Counted from the stretch's first letter, positions 36,804 to 46,262 are shown. The stretch: 64,000 nucleotides of DNA from Ruminococcus sp. (GCA_019420505.1 JAHZHC010000030.1:1-64000); one strand, 5' to 3'. The notes: generated by a model not told the origin, from the letters alone. Translations and numbers: made by a program.

Positions 36804-36846
36804 AAAAGCCTTATCAGATCATTTGATCCGATAAGGCTTTTTCCTT
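36804..36846. terminator. Bidirectional terminator between hydrogenase region and FN3-hydrolase gene
   Basis: AAAGCCTTATCNGATC pairs with GATCNGATAAGGCTTT around a short loop. It has T-runs on the plus side and, more weakly, on the minus side, where the gene at 36854 ends. Confidence 0.8.
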
Positions 36847-36853
36847 AGTTAAA

Positions 36854-38938
36854 TTATCCCCAGTAGGCTGTCCAGATATTGAAATATCCCCAAGGAATTT
36901 TAAATGTATAAGCTATTCTGCTGTCTGACTGATAATAGCTTCTGTTACACCAGAAATATACTCTTCCGTCATTCGCTATATTCTTATATGCAGCAATATC
37001 ATAAACTGCACCGTATACAGCTGTTTTCACCTTTGAAGGTACTCTGCTGTAAATAGCCCCGTCGTTTGCAAGTCCTGCTGACGACATAAATCCGCCGCTG
37101 TTATAAATAATACTTTGAATATTGCTATAGTTCTTATATGCAGCGCTCCAGTTATTGTTTCCGCCGTATTTTGCAGCGACATATCTGTTGACTACGCAAT
37201 CAGAAACATAAACAATCGGTTTATCCCATAAATCAGAATCCATCTGACCTACTTCATGATATACGATTCTGCACATTGCTTCCCAGCCTGCTGCGTCAAA
37301 ATTCATTCTTGCAGTTTTTAAATTTTGTGCATTTGAGAACTCACTTGTTGTTTTTCCGTTTACTGCTCTGACTTTAAAGCTGTAAGTTTTTGCTCTTTCA
37401 AGGCCTGAAACTGTACAATTCGTTCCGCTTACTGTTTTATATGCGGTCCAGTTTTTGTACTTTCCGCCCTTTATATAAAGCTGATAATTTTTCGCATTAC
37501 TTACCTTATTCCAGTTTACAATCAGTGTATTTGTCTGCTTGTTATAGGGATGAGTAGCTGTGCTTTCAAATTTCTTTTCCGAAACCATAGAAGGTTTAGA
37601 TAATGTCAATTTCTTGGTAGTTGCTGAAATTGAAGGATATGAAGCGCTCAATATTTCTTTTCCGTTCAAAGTTTTATATGCCTTGATTGCAAACTTATAT
37701 GATGTACTGCTTGAAAGGTTATTGACAGTGTAAGTATTTACATTAGAAGCTGTTTTTGTGACACGCTTCCAAGTTTTTTTGCTGTTATCATATTTATAAA
37801 CTACATAACCATTAGCTCCGCTTACCTTTGTCCAATTAAGCTTAACAGCAGTTGAAGACACCGAATTCACTTTAAATCCCGATACTTCTGCAAGGTTTGT
37901 AGAAGAACTGATCTGAGGATAATTCTTGCTTGTAATTTCTTTTCCGTCAGTATTTATATATGCCTTAACTGCAAATTTATATGTTGTACCGATCTTAAGA
38001 TTATCAACGGTATATTTGTTATTATTGCTGTTAGTTTTAACTACTCTGATATATTTTTTCTGTGCATTGTCATATTTATATACAATATACCCCTGTGCAT
38101 TTGAAACCTTGTTCCATGTCAGCTGAATAGAACGGGTTGTGATGCCGGACGTTTTAAATCCTGTTACATTTGCAGGATTGGTATATGACGATGATGTCGG
38201 ATAGCTTTTGCTTGTAATTTCTTTTCCGCTTAAAGTTTTATAAGCCTTAACGGCAAATTTATAATTCGTACCGGCTTTAAGCTTTTTAACTGTATATGTA
38301 TTTACATTCGTTGAAGTCTTAGTTACTCTGTTCCATTTTTTATTTGCATTATCATATTTATAAACAATGTATCCTTTTGCTCCGCTGACTTTGTTCCACG
38401 TCAGCTTAACCTCGCTTGAAGATGCAGTGGCTGATTTAAATCCCGATACATTATAAAGATTTGTCACAGCGGAAACCGTCGGATATTCAGCGCTTGAAAG
38501 TTCCTTTCCGTTATTATCTGTAACATATGCCTTTACTGCAAATTTATAGTTTGTTCCGGAAGCCAGACCCTTTACATTATATGATACATTATACGATCCT
38601 GTTGTTTTGGATATACGTAACCATGTTTTCTTGGTATTGTTATACTGATAAACAATATATCCCTCTGCTCCGCTGACTTCACTCCATTTTAAATTAACAT
38701 TCGCTGCGTCTGCAGAACTCACTTTAAATCCTGAAACATTTTTTGGTCTGACTACAGCCTGTGCTGCTGTTGCTTCTGTTGCAACAGTATTTTCAGATAT
38801 TGAAGAAAGCTCCTCAGCTTTTGCAGCCAGGCCTGTTCCCAAGCATTCTGATATTATTATAACAGATATTAAAAGAAAAAGTAAATTCACTAAAATAAAT
38901 CTGACTGCGTTTGAAAGATTGACTCGATTAGTACTCAT
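36854..38938 (-). CDS. Secreted protein with FN3 repeats and a SleB-like cell-wall hydrolase domain (694 aa)
   Basis: A signal peptide (about 1-40: RFILVNLLFLLISVIIISE) is followed by four close repeats and a fifth, more divergent FN3-type repeat, each about 100 residues, with VSGFK at the start, GYIVYKYDN in the middle and YKFAVKAY near the end (roughly 60-555). The last ~140 residues (CRIVYHEVGQ, VSDCVVNRYVAAKY, NIQSIIYNSGGF, VYFWCN) match the pattern of the SleB/CwlJ hydrolase domain, which cleaves peptidoglycan; the glutamate in HEVG is the likely catalytic residue. The ribosome site is poor. A promoter and a stem-loop lie upstream. Repeats are close in sequence, so they are prone to recombination. 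Confidence 0.82.
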   Translation of the reverse strand: MSTNRVNLSNAVRFILVNLLFLLISVIIISECLGTGLAAKAEELSSISENTVATEATAAQAVVRPKNVSGFKVSSADAANVNLKWSEVSGAEGYIVYQYNNTKKTWLRISKTTGSYNVSYNVKGLASGTNYKFAVKAYVTDNNGKELSSAEYPTVSAVTNLYNVSGFKSATASSSEVKLTWNKVSGAKGYIVYKYDNANKKWNRVTKTSTNVNTYTVKKLKAGTNYKFAVKAYKTLSGKEITSKSYPTSSSYTNPANVTGFKTSGITTRSIQLTWNKVSNAQGYIVYKYDNAQKKYIRVVKTNSNNNKYTVDNLKIGTTYKFAVKAYINTDGKEITSKNYPQISSSTNLAEVSGFKVNSVSSTAVKLNWTKVSGANGYVVYKYDNSKKTWKRVTKTASNVNTYTVNNLSSSTSYKFAIKAYKTLNGKEILSASYPSISATTKKLTLSKPSMVSEKKFESTATHPYNKQTNTLIVNWNKVSNAKNYQLYIKGGKYKNWTAYKTVSGTNCTVSGLERAKTYSFKVRAVNGKTTSEFSNAQNLKTARMNFDAAGWEAMCRIVYHEVGQMDSDLWDKPIVYVSDCVVNRYVAAKYGGNNNWSAAYKNYSNIQSIIYNSGGFMSSAGLANDGAIYSRVPSKVKTAVYGAVYDIAAYKNIANDGRVYFWCNRSYYQSDSRIAYTFKIPWGYFNIWTAYWG

Positions 38939-39062
38939 TAGTTAGGCTTAAATTCTTAATTAAAAAGAACTGCCCTTCACTCCCTTTCTTAATTTCCTCA
39001 CCGTTTTTCTCCACAGTGATGTCACTTAATTATATTACTTGTTTTCATCTTTTATGTATCAA

Positions 39063-39106
39063 ATTTGTAATCAGACAACCATATTTGTTACAAATTGATT
39101 ACAAAT
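39063..39106 (-). promoter_or_regulatory. Inverted repeat at the start of the FN3-hydrolase transcript
   Basis: ATTTGTAATCA (39063-39073) and TGATTACAAAT (39096-39106) form a perfect 11-base inverted repeat directly after the predicted transcript start. An inner palindrome TTTGTTACAAA lies between. It could be a protein-binding site or an mRNA 5' stem. The rest of the 38939-39424 gap holds the promoter, a long AT-rich leader and nothing else I can name. Confidence 0.5.
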
Positions 39107-39115
39107 CACTACAAT

Positions 39116-39144
39116 AGTGTAACACACTCATATCAAAAAGTCAA
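39116..39144 (-). promoter_or_regulatory. Sigma-A type promoter of the FN3-hydrolase gene
   Basis: Minus strand TTGACT (39144-39139), 17-base spacer, TACACT (39121-39116). It gives a leader of about 170 bases. Confidence 0.7.
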
Positions 39145-39424
39145 GTCTTTTTTTCATTTTTTTATTTTTCAGCTCGAAAAATAGGGGATTTTGAAATCAA
39201 CTGTACTAAAAAACGATTACAAAACATAATATTTAAAGAAGCTAAAAGGTAACAAATTGCAATAAAATCAGTGGATTATATACAAAACATTTTATTTCGC
39301 ATTAAAAACTTTGTTCTTTTTAACTATGACGAGCCGGGCAACGGCTTGAACAAAAAATATAGCATAAAAAAGATATGCGCCGTACAATTTTATACCATAC
39401 GACGCTCAGAAAGGAATGATTTCA

Positions 39425-40345
39425 GTGACCAAATACCAGCCAGAAGGAAAGCTGTTTTGCACAAATGAAAACAAAAAAATACTTCAAAGCGAGATGCTTA
39501 TGGCTGAAGCTTATGCCCGTGGAACGATTATTGAAGCGCAGGCTGTGGTATGCGACAGCGATCATAATTTAATAGTTGATCTACCCTGCGGCAAAGGAAT
39601 TATCCCCCGTACAGAAGGAGCAATAGGAATCGCCGACGGTTCTACCCGTGATATTGCATTGCTTTCAAAGGTTAACAAGCCTGTCTGCTTTAAAATAATT
39701 GACATATCCGCTTCCGATGACGGTACTCCTTTTTACATTTTATCAAGACGTATGGCACAGGAAGAATGTATGGAGAATTATATTTCGTCCTTTATGTCCG
39801 GCGATGTTGTACCTGCTAAAGTAACCCATCTTGAACCTTTTGGGTGTTTTGTAGATATCGGATGCGGAATACCGTCGCTTATTCCGATAGATGCCATTTC
39901 TGTTTCACGAATTTCTCATCCGAACGATCGCTTCTATAACGGTCAGGATATTTTTGTCATAATAAAATCTGTAGAAAACGGGCGTATATGTTTAAGCCAT
40001 AAAGAGCTGTTAGGAACATGGGAAGAAAATGCCGAACATTTTAATATGGGTGAAACTGTGGGAGGAATTGTGCGCTCAGTAGAAAACTACGGCATTTTCA
40101 TTGAGCTTACACCGAATCTGGCAGGACTGGCAGAACCAAGAGAAAACGTACATCCGGGACAGGCGGCAAGTGTATACATAAAAGCAATAATTCCTGAAAA
40201 AATGAAAGTAAAACTGATAATAGTAGATGTGTTTGATAATACAAACTTTCCGTCTAAGATGAAATATTTTATAAACAGCGGTACGGTCAGTCGTTGGGTA
40301 TATTCCACAGATCAGGCTGATAAAACTATAGTTTCTGAATTTTAA
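39425..40345 (+). CDS. S1-domain RNA-binding protein (306 aa)
   Basis: I choose the GTG at 39425: AAAGGA lies nine bases before it, whereas the ATG at 39416 lies almost on the ribosome site. The first ~115 residues form an S1-like beta-barrel variant (GTIIEAQAVVCDSDHNLIVD). Two clear S1 domains follow: MSGDVVPAKVTHLEPFGCFVD at about 120-195 and MGETVGGIVRSVENYGIFIE at about 205-275. The protein resembles a short ribosomal S1-like protein and probably binds mRNA. It is a single gene with its own terminator. Confidence 0.85.
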   Translation: MTKYQPEGKLFCTNENKKILQSEMLMAEAYARGTIIEAQAVVCDSDHNLIVDLPCGKGIIPRTEGAIGIADGSTRDIALLSKVNKPVCFKIIDISASDDGTPFYILSRRMAQEECMENYISSFMSGDVVPAKVTHLEPFGCFVDIGCGIPSLIPIDAISVSRISHPNDRFYNGQDIFVIIKSVENGRICLSHKELLGTWEENAEHFNMGETVGGIVRSVENYGIFIELTPNLAGLAEPRENVHPGQAASVYIKAIIPEKMKVKLIIVDVFDNTNFPSKMKYFINSGTVSRWVYSTDQADKTIVSEF

Positions 40346-40351
40346 ACAATA

Positions 40352-40392
40352 TTAGAGCGGTTTTAATAAGCCGCTCTAAATTTTTATATTTT
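40352..40392 (+). terminator. Intrinsic terminator after the S1-domain gene
   Basis: TTAGAGCGG and CCGCTCTAA around a ten-base loop, then ATTTTTATATTTTTT. Confidence 0.85.
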
Positions 40393-40457
40393 TTCTTGCA
40401 ACACATTGGCAATTATTATATACTTATATTATGACGTCGTCAAAAGAGGTGATCAGA

Positions 40458-40967
40458 TTGAGTGAAAGACAACTTGTATTAAAAGCAAAATCAGGTGATA
40501 AAAATGCTTTTTGTGAGCTGTATACTATTTATAAGGACAAGCTCTATCGCTATGCATTTTATCGTCTTACAAATGAAAATGACGCAAAGGACGCAGTATC
40601 CGATTGTGTTATATCAGCTTTTGAGCAAATCTCTTCTTTAAAGAAAACCGAAGCATTTTCATCCTGGATATTTCGTATCCTGCATTGCTCCTGCATCAAA
40701 TATATAAACAGTCAGATAAAATGCAGGCAATCATTAAATTTCAGCGATATATCCAATACATATCACGATAATGCAAAAATGGAGAACAAAACGGAGGTTA
40801 TGCAAGCATTGGAATATCTGAATGACGATGAAAAAAATATTGTCATTTTATCCGTATTCGGAGGACTTAAAAGCAGAGAAATAGCTGAAATAATGAACAT
40901 GACTGCAGGCAGCGTACGTTCTAAGCTTTCACGAAGTCTGACTAAAATGAGAACTTTTTTGGAGTGA
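40458..40967 (+). CDS. ECF-type RNA polymerase sigma factor (169 aa)
   Basis: The TTG at 40458 (MSERQLVLKAKSGDKNAF) is preferred: AGAGGTGATC lies eight bases upstream, and this is where the family normally begins; an ATG at 40431 has no such site. Region 2 (YKDKLYRYAFYRLTNENDAKD) and region 4 (LNDDEKNIVILSVFGGLKSREIAEIMNMTAGSV) are complete. ECF factors direct transcription in response to envelope or metabolic signals. The next gene starts six bases after the stop and encodes a membrane protein whose cytoplasmic tail could hold the sigma factor. Confidence 0.9.
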   Translation: MSERQLVLKAKSGDKNAFCELYTIYKDKLYRYAFYRLTNENDAKDAVSDCVISAFEQISSLKKTEAFSSWIFRILHCSCIKYINSQIKCRQSLNFSDISNTYHDNAKMENKTEVMQALEYLNDDEKNIVILSVFGGLKSREIAEIMNMTAGSVRSKLSRSLTKMRTFLE

Positions 40968-40973
40968 GTTATT

Positions 40974-42965
40974 ATGACAGCAAAAAACAAAAACCTAAGA
41001 TTTCTTAAAGAAAAAATAGAGAAAGAGAATATTCCGGTACCCGATGCTCTTAATGCAGAAAATATTCAGAATTTATTAGATGACAAATTTTCCAAACAGA
41101 CATCTGAAAAGAACATTACACATTCTAAACGTTTCCGTCGGAAAGCAATAATAAGCTTAGCTGCTTGTCTCGCAGTAACAGTATCGGCAATATCTCTGAA
41201 CAATTATTTTACCGAAGAAACAAGCTTGTCATCAAAATCATTTGATACTAAATTTGAAAGCTATGATGATTTAAAAGAAACGATTGATGAAATCTGTAAA
41301 GCATTTGAGCATGATATCTATACAGACAAGATTTCTATTAAAAATGAAACAACCTCTGCTGTGCCTCCCACATTGCTGGAAAATGCCGGCTCCGGCTCAG
41401 ATTATCAATCCTATGAAAAAACGTATACACAAGTTGACGGTGTTGACGAAGGCGATATAATAAAAAATGACGGAAAATATATTTATATCGCATACAGTTA
41501 TAACAATAGCGATATTTACATTTATGAAACCAATAATGAAAATTCAGAATTAATTTCCACCATTACTTGTCCAGAAATAAATGATTACGAAAAAGGCATT
41601 GTTTTAGACATGTACTTGTATGATAACAAACTTATCGTTAATTTGGAATATTCTAAACCTATAACAAATTATGAATATTCTAAAATACATCATTATTTAC
41701 CTATAGACTGCAAAACCGCAACCGTTATTTATGATATTTCCGATAAATCCAATCCAAAGGAGGTTAAAGAATTTTCTCAGGACGGTAATTATATTTCTTC
41801 ACGGGTTATTAACAATCAGCTTTATTTAATCACAAATAAAACTGTTAATGAGCAAATCAACAATATTGAAAGCTATGCCCCTTGTAAATGTATTAACGGA
41901 ACTGTCGCTCCCCTTGATCTTAAAGACATATATTGTATAACAAATCCCAAAGACCCAAGCTATGTTATAGTAAGCTCTGCTGATCTTGACACCTGTAAAA
42001 AATATACTGACACAAAGGCTGTCTTAGGTGCAGGACAAAACATATATTGCAGCAAAAACAATCTATATGTTTATAATTCAGATTATTCATCTGATAATAT
42101 AAAAACATATATTATGAAATTCAGCCTTGACAATGGTAAAATTAAATTTGCAGCTCAGGGAAAAGTCAACGGTACGGTCAATAATCAGTATTCACTTGAT
42201 GAAAAAGACGGAAATCTCAGAATCGCCACAACTTGCGAAGATTTTACAAAAGGTAACCAACTTTCCGTCCTTGATGAAGACTTAAATGAAATCGGCAAAG
42301 TGGACGGTTTTGCAAAAAATGAAACCATACAGGCTGTAAGATATATGGGCGATACCGCCTATGTGATTACCTTTGAGCAAACCGACCCGTTATTTGTAAT
42401 AGATCTTTCAAACCCCGCCTCACCTGAAATCAAAGGAGAAGTTAAAATAACCGGCTTCTCAAGTATGCTTCACCCGGTAGATGAAAATACTATTATCGGA
42501 ATTGGATATGCTTACGAAGAAACTGAATACGGTGAATGGATCGACGGAATAAAGCTTGCTCTTTTCGATGTAAGTGACAGTTCAAATCCGAAGGTGCTTG
42601 ACAGTGTTGTTTTTAAAAATATGCATTCAAATTCTCAGAATGATCCCAAAGCATTTATGGTAAACAATGACGCAGGTTATTATGCAATTCCTTACGCTCA
42701 TTATTTCGATTGTTTACTAAATGATGACGACGATTATGATGAAAATTATTATGAAGATAATGACGACTATTATGAAGAAAACCGGACTTCGGAATCAGGA
42801 GCAAAAACATTTAAAGTAGAAAATAATAAAATAAATATTACAAATGATTTTAAACTGGATATTGAAAACTTTGAAGCCTATCGCTGTACTTATATCGGGG
42901 ATTATATATACTTGATTGCCGACGATTATAACGGAAATATAGAAATCAAAAGCTTTAAATATTAA
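40974..42965 (+). CDS. Membrane-anchored beta-propeller protein (PF09826 type), putative anti-sigma partner (663 aa)
   Basis: Residues 1-57 are charged and predicted cytoplasmic; 58-76 are one membrane segment (KAIISLAACLAVTVSAISL); the rest is extracellular. The large domain matches the secreted C-terminal beta-propeller family, with YTQVDGVDEGDIIKNDGKYIY as its hallmark opening and repeats such as AVRYMGDTAYVITFEQTDPL. A strongly acidic Asp/Glu/Tyr loop (NDDDDYDENYYEDNDDYYEEN) near 585 could bind calcium or cations. GGAGTGAG precedes the ATG. Coupling with an ECF sigma gene makes a signal-sensing anti-sigma role plausible; no known anti-sigma motif was seen. Confidence 0.85.
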   Translation: MTAKNKNLRFLKEKIEKENIPVPDALNAENIQNLLDDKFSKQTSEKNITHSKRFRRKAIISLAACLAVTVSAISLNNYFTEETSLSSKSFDTKFESYDDLKETIDEICKAFEHDIYTDKISIKNETTSAVPPTLLENAGSGSDYQSYEKTYTQVDGVDEGDIIKNDGKYIYIAYSYNNSDIYIYETNNENSELISTITCPEINDYEKGIVLDMYLYDNKLIVNLEYSKPITNYEYSKIHHYLPIDCKTATVIYDISDKSNPKEVKEFSQDGNYISSRVINNQLYLITNKTVNEQINNIESYAPCKCINGTVAPLDLKDIYCITNPKDPSYVIVSSADLDTCKKYTDTKAVLGAGQNIYCSKNNLYVYNSDYSSDNIKTYIMKFSLDNGKIKFAAQGKVNGTVNNQYSLDEKDGNLRIATTCEDFTKGNQLSVLDEDLNEIGKVDGFAKNETIQAVRYMGDTAYVITFEQTDPLFVIDLSNPASPEIKGEVKITGFSSMLHPVDENTIIGIGYAYEETEYGEWIDGIKLALFDVSDSSNPKVLDSVVFKNMHSNSQNDPKAFMVNNDAGYYAIPYAHYFDCLLNDDDDYDENYYEDNDDYYEENRTSESGAKTFKVENNKINITNDFKLDIENFEAYRCTYIGDYIYLIADDYNGNIEIKSFKY

Positions 42966-42968
42966 TAG

Positions 42969-43010
42969 AAAAACAGGGAAGGAGGTTAATTAACCTCCTT
43001 CCCTGTTTTT
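42969..43010. terminator. Perfect 42-base palindromic terminator, bidirectional
   Basis: Bases 42969-42989 pair without mismatch with 42990-43010 (A5 CAGGGAAGGAGG ... CCTCCTTCCCTG T5). It serves both the beta-propeller gene and the converging DUF1287 gene. Confidence 0.95.
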
Positions 43011-43710
43011 ATTCTTCCCATTTTATCAATATATCTTCATTAATTTTTGATGCGTCAAACCTATAATGTGCCGTGGGTTCAGCACGCTTCAGGTAATCCT
43101 CTTCCCTTTTAGGCTGACCCATGTTATGTATAATAAACGGTTTACCGTCAGAATTTCGCTTGTCGGAAACGATTCCAATGTGATTGTCATTATCAAAAAT
43201 CACTATATCTCCGGCCTGCCACTGAGCAATATCCTCCGTATCGGCAGTAAGACTTTCACAATAAGTTTCAAAAAACACTTTCAGATTTTTCACTCTGCGA
43301 AAATCAATGTTGCTGTCAGGAATTTTAATTTCAGTATATGCATCAGGACGGCTGCTAATATCTTTATCAATCATCTCACGAAGATTATACCCCGCATTTT
43401 TAAATCCACGCCATACCACATCTGTGCACACCCCAATATTATCAGGAGGATAACCAGTTCCCCAATATTTTGCGTTGTATTCTGGATAATTTTCAGCATC
43501 TTTTCTTGCCCCGAGCATAATATCCGTATAATCATCAATCCCGTTGCTGTTAAAATCCACACTGCTTTTGACTTGTTTAATATTAAACTTCTTTATGCTG
43601 TATTCTTTCTGCGGAAACAGATTGAAAAAATAGCTCAGCAAGATTGCGATTACAGCAAATATAACAACTACGGCCAGAATTGCAGCACGTTTTTTCCTTG
43701 TTTTTATCAT
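43009..43710 (-). CDS. DUF1287 protein, putative cell-wall peptidase/amidase (233 aa)
   Basis: A membrane anchor (residues 8-28) is followed by the DUF1287 pattern: GTGYPPDNIGVCTDVVWRGF, with a candidate catalytic Cys, DISSRPDAY, WQAGDIVIFD and HIGIVSDKRNSDGKPFIIHN with a candidate His. The layout resembles NlpC/P60-like cysteine peptidases, but no activity is established. AAGGGGAATAA precedes the ATG. A 234-codon frame on the opposite strand is an antisense shadow. Confidence 0.82.
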   Translation of the reverse strand: MIKTRKKRAAILAVVVIFAVIAILLSYFFNLFPQKEYSIKKFNIKQVKSSVDFNSNGIDDYTDIMLGARKDAENYPEYNAKYWGTGYPPDNIGVCTDVVWRGFKNAGYNLREMIDKDISSRPDAYTEIKIPDSNIDFRRVKNLKVFFETYCESLTADTEDIAQWQAGDIVIFDNDNHIGIVSDKRNSDGKPFIIHNMGQPKREEDYLKRAEPTAHYRFDASKINEDILIKWEE

Positions 43711-43841
43711 AAATTATTCCCCTTCCCGATGATATTATATCATAAAGAATTGAAGTACAGGCTGATTTAAGAAATAATTAAGATAGATTTAAGGCTATTG
43801 CATAGAATAAAAAATATTGTCCATAAGTTTATTGCTTCTCC

Positions 43842-44990
43842 TTATTCCGTCATAATAATCTTTATTGACATTTTCTTTATCTTGTCTGCGTATAAATGCA
43901 TAACAATTTCATATACAAAAATGAAAGAAATAAGAGATATAAACATTACAGGGAAATCAAAATCATATGCGGGAATATTATTAATATTTTTGAACACAAC
44001 ATCGATCATAATTCTGAGCAAAGCATATTGATATACAGTTCCGATTCCAAAACCGATATAAGCCATCGGACGATATCCGCCCAGAAGCGCCCTGCAGCAT
44101 TCTTTATGAGAATATCCGAAAACCCTCATCATAGCAATTGTTTTTATATTTCCGTTAATCACCGTAGTTATTGCAAGGAAAAGCGTGGTAAAAGCTAAAA
44201 TAATTCCTATCATCAGCATCATGACGCCCATCATTCCACTTGATAAATCCCTCATACTATAAGACATCTGCGTCATTGCGGAATAGCAGAACGAAGCAAA
44301 AATCATGAAAAATACAAGTGTTTTTTTACTCTTTAAAGTAGTCTTTCTTAAATCATCAATAAATAGATTATCTGAATTTTTGCGATTAGTGTATTTTTTT
44401 ATCTTCAACTGCGATTCTGAATTGTTTTTTAAAAGTTCCAAAACAGGCTTTTTTAATTTAAAGTAAGAATAAAAAATCGATAAAATTGCAAACCATGCCG
44501 TTGGCAGAATTACTAAAAACATAAAAAGTTCCGGATGAAATTGTACAGAGATTTCCGGCAGAATCTTATCTTTGTTCTGCACATCATAAAAAAACGGCAT
44601 CATAAGAAAAGCACCGCAAAATCCTGATAATGCTCCAATAAAAACACTTATGCCGAAAATCCAGAAGTGTTTTGCGATTCTAAAATCAGAAAACCCCAAA
44701 GCCTTTAATATCCCAAGCTCTTTTTTATGCATATCAATATAATGCTTAATGTAAAACATCAGCATTATTACCGAGGTTATCAACAGACATCCTCCGCTAA
44801 CCCAGCAAACAACTTTCGACGCAGATACCTGAGCATTATATAATATCATTATTTGCTCTGACGTTATTTCTTTTTCAATCCCTGCAATATCCATATTGAA
44901 ATTCAAAAATAATGTGCACACAAGTACCGCACAGCAGGCAATTACAAAAATTCCGATAAGCTTTGCGGCATCTTTTATTCCTACAATCAT
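43842..44990 (-). CDS. FtsX-like ABC transporter permease (382 aa)
   Basis: I chose the ATG at 44990, six bases after the ATPase stop and preceded by GGGTGGTGA; GTG codons at 45002/44999 overlap the ATPase end. Four main membrane segments surround an external loop, in the MacB/FtsX arrangement: KKELGILKALGFSDFRIAKHFW is the family's coupling motif, repeated as IAMMRVFGYSHKECCRALLGG in the second half. With the ATPase it forms an exporter or a mechanotransmitting complex. Confidence 0.85.
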   Translation of the reverse strand: MIVGIKDAAKLIGIFVIACCAVLVCTLFLNFNMDIAGIEKEITSEQIMILYNAQVSASKVVCWVSGGCLLITSVIMLMFYIKHYIDMHKKELGILKALGFSDFRIAKHFWIFGISVFIGALSGFCGAFLMMPFFYDVQNKDKILPEISVQFHPELFMFLVILPTAWFAILSIFYSYFKLKKPVLELLKNNSESQLKIKKYTNRKNSDNLFIDDLRKTTLKSKKTLVFFMIFASFCYSAMTQMSYSMRDLSSGMMGVMMLMIGIILAFTTLFLAITTVINGNIKTIAMMRVFGYSHKECCRALLGGYRPMAYIGFGIGTVYQYALLRIMIDVVFKNINNIPAYDFDFPVMFISLISFIFVYEIVMHLYADKIKKMSIKIIMTE

Positions 44991-44995
44991 TGCCG

Positions 44996-45688
44996 TCACC
45001 ACCCAATCTCATAAGCGGTTTTGCGTTGTTTATTTTTGTATATTTCCAATATCTTTCCGCTGTTCATTTTTATAACGGTATTTGCCATTTGTGCAATATT
45101 CAGATTGTGAGTTACCATTACTATTGTAAACCTGTATTCCTTTTGCAGTCTGCAAATATAATCAAGCACTTGTCTGCCGGTCTGTTCGTCTAAAGCGCCT
45201 GTCGGCTCATCAAGAAATAAAACTCTTGGTTTTTTAGCCAACGCTCTTGCAATCGAAACACGCTGCTGTTCACCGCCTGAAAGCTCGCTTGGATATTTAT
45301 TCATCTTTTCTTTAAGCCCTACCGCTTCAATAATTGTCCTGTAGTCTTTATTCCCCGCTAAATCCGCACCCATTTTCACATTTTTATCAACGGTCATATT
45401 GGGAAGCAAATAATATTGCTGAAAAATAAATCCGACATTTTCTTTTCTGAATTCAGTTAATTGATTGTCAGAAAGCTTTGTAATATCTGTTGAATTATAA
45501 AAAATATTTCCGCTGTCCGAACGCTCAAGACCCGATATTATATTTAAGAAAGTCGATTTCCCCGAACCTGACGCCCCTGAAATCACAACGAAATCTTCAT
45601 CTTCAATTTTAACGCTGATGTCGTTTAAAACCTGAAATCTGCTTCCACCGCTTCCATATGATTTGGTAATATCCATTATGTCAATCAT
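44996..45688 (-). CDS. ABC transporter ATP-binding protein, MacB/LolD type (230 aa)
   Basis: Walker A GASGSGKST, Q-loop FIFQQYYLLPNMT, signature LSGGEQQRVSIARAL, Walker B VLFLDEPTGALD and the switch His in MVTHN are all present. The sequence belongs to the exporter group paired with FtsX-like permeases. The start overlaps the end of the TetR gene by eight bases. The permease follows. The substrate is unknown. Confidence 0.93.
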   Translation of the reverse strand: MIDIMDITKSYGSGGSRFQVLNDISVKIEDEDFVVISGASGSGKSTFLNIISGLERSDSGNIFYNSTDITKLSDNQLTEFRKENVGFIFQQYYLLPNMTVDKNVKMGADLAGNKDYRTIIEAVGLKEKMNKYPSELSGGEQQRVSIARALAKKPRVLFLDEPTGALDEQTGRQVLDYICRLQKEYRFTIVMVTHNLNIAQMANTVIKMNSGKILEIYKNKQRKTAYEIGW

Positions 45689-46262
45689 TGCTGTTTCCTT
45701 CCTTTACTTTTCTTAAAAGACTTACAAACACCTCTGTAAGCATATCGTTTATTTCTCCCTCGCTGAAATTACATACATTTGTCGCAATAAGCGAAGCAAT
45801 ACCGTGAGTATATATCCAAAGATGCTTGTAAAGTTTTTTTGCCAAACCTTTCTCCAATGAATATGCAGATTGTATAAACAAGAGTATTTCACTGTAATTA
45901 TCATCAATCAAAGGCAAAATTCCGAAAACATCATTTTTCTCAGTCTGTTCAGTCATAAACAATAACTGAAAGAGTTTCGGTTCATTCTGAGCAAAACGGA
46001 TGTATTGCACTCCAACTCCTTTAAAAGCAATATCCTGCATCAAACCAAGCTTAACATATTGATTATATACGTCTTTTGCAGCTTTAATTACTTCCTGCTG
46101 TACCTCCTCCATATTATTGAACACACTGAAAATCGGCTTTGAAGAAGATTCAAGTCTTTCTCCCAAAGCCCTTGCTGTAATGGCGTCAATTCCATCTTTT
46201 CTTACCATATCCAAAGCTGTTTTAACTATAGTTTCCCTGTCAAATTTACATTTTGGCGGCAT
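45681..46262 (-). CDS. TetR/AcrR-family regulator (193 aa)
   Basis: The N-terminal HTH (RETIVKTALDMVRKDGIDAITARALGERL, cut short here for quoting) is of the TetR type, although KPIFSVFNNMEEVQQEV replaces the more usual YYHF turn. The C-terminal ligand-binding region is all-helical. It leads the operon TetR-ATPase-permease, and would typically repress it until an inducer binds. Its start lies near 46262 with AGGAGATAGCAG upstream. Confidence 0.88.
   Translation of the reverse strand: MPPKCKFDRETIVKTALDMVRKDGIDAITARALGERLESSSKPIFSVFNNMEEVQQEVIKAAKDVYNQYVKLGLMQDIAFKGVGVQYIRFAQNEPKLFQLLFMTEQTEKNDVFGILPLIDDNYSEILLFIQSAYSLEKGLAKKLYKHLWIYTHGIASLIATNVCNFSEGEINDMLTEVFVSLLRKVKEGNSND

Noticed and set aside
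39425..40345. S1-domain gene as full ribosomal protein S1
   Set aside because: Only two clear S1 domains plus a variant; true S1 of this group usually has four or more.
43066..43770. 234-codon plus-strand frame opposite the DUF1287 gene
   Set aside because: Antisense to a gene with recognised motifs; no ribosome site and no family resemblance.
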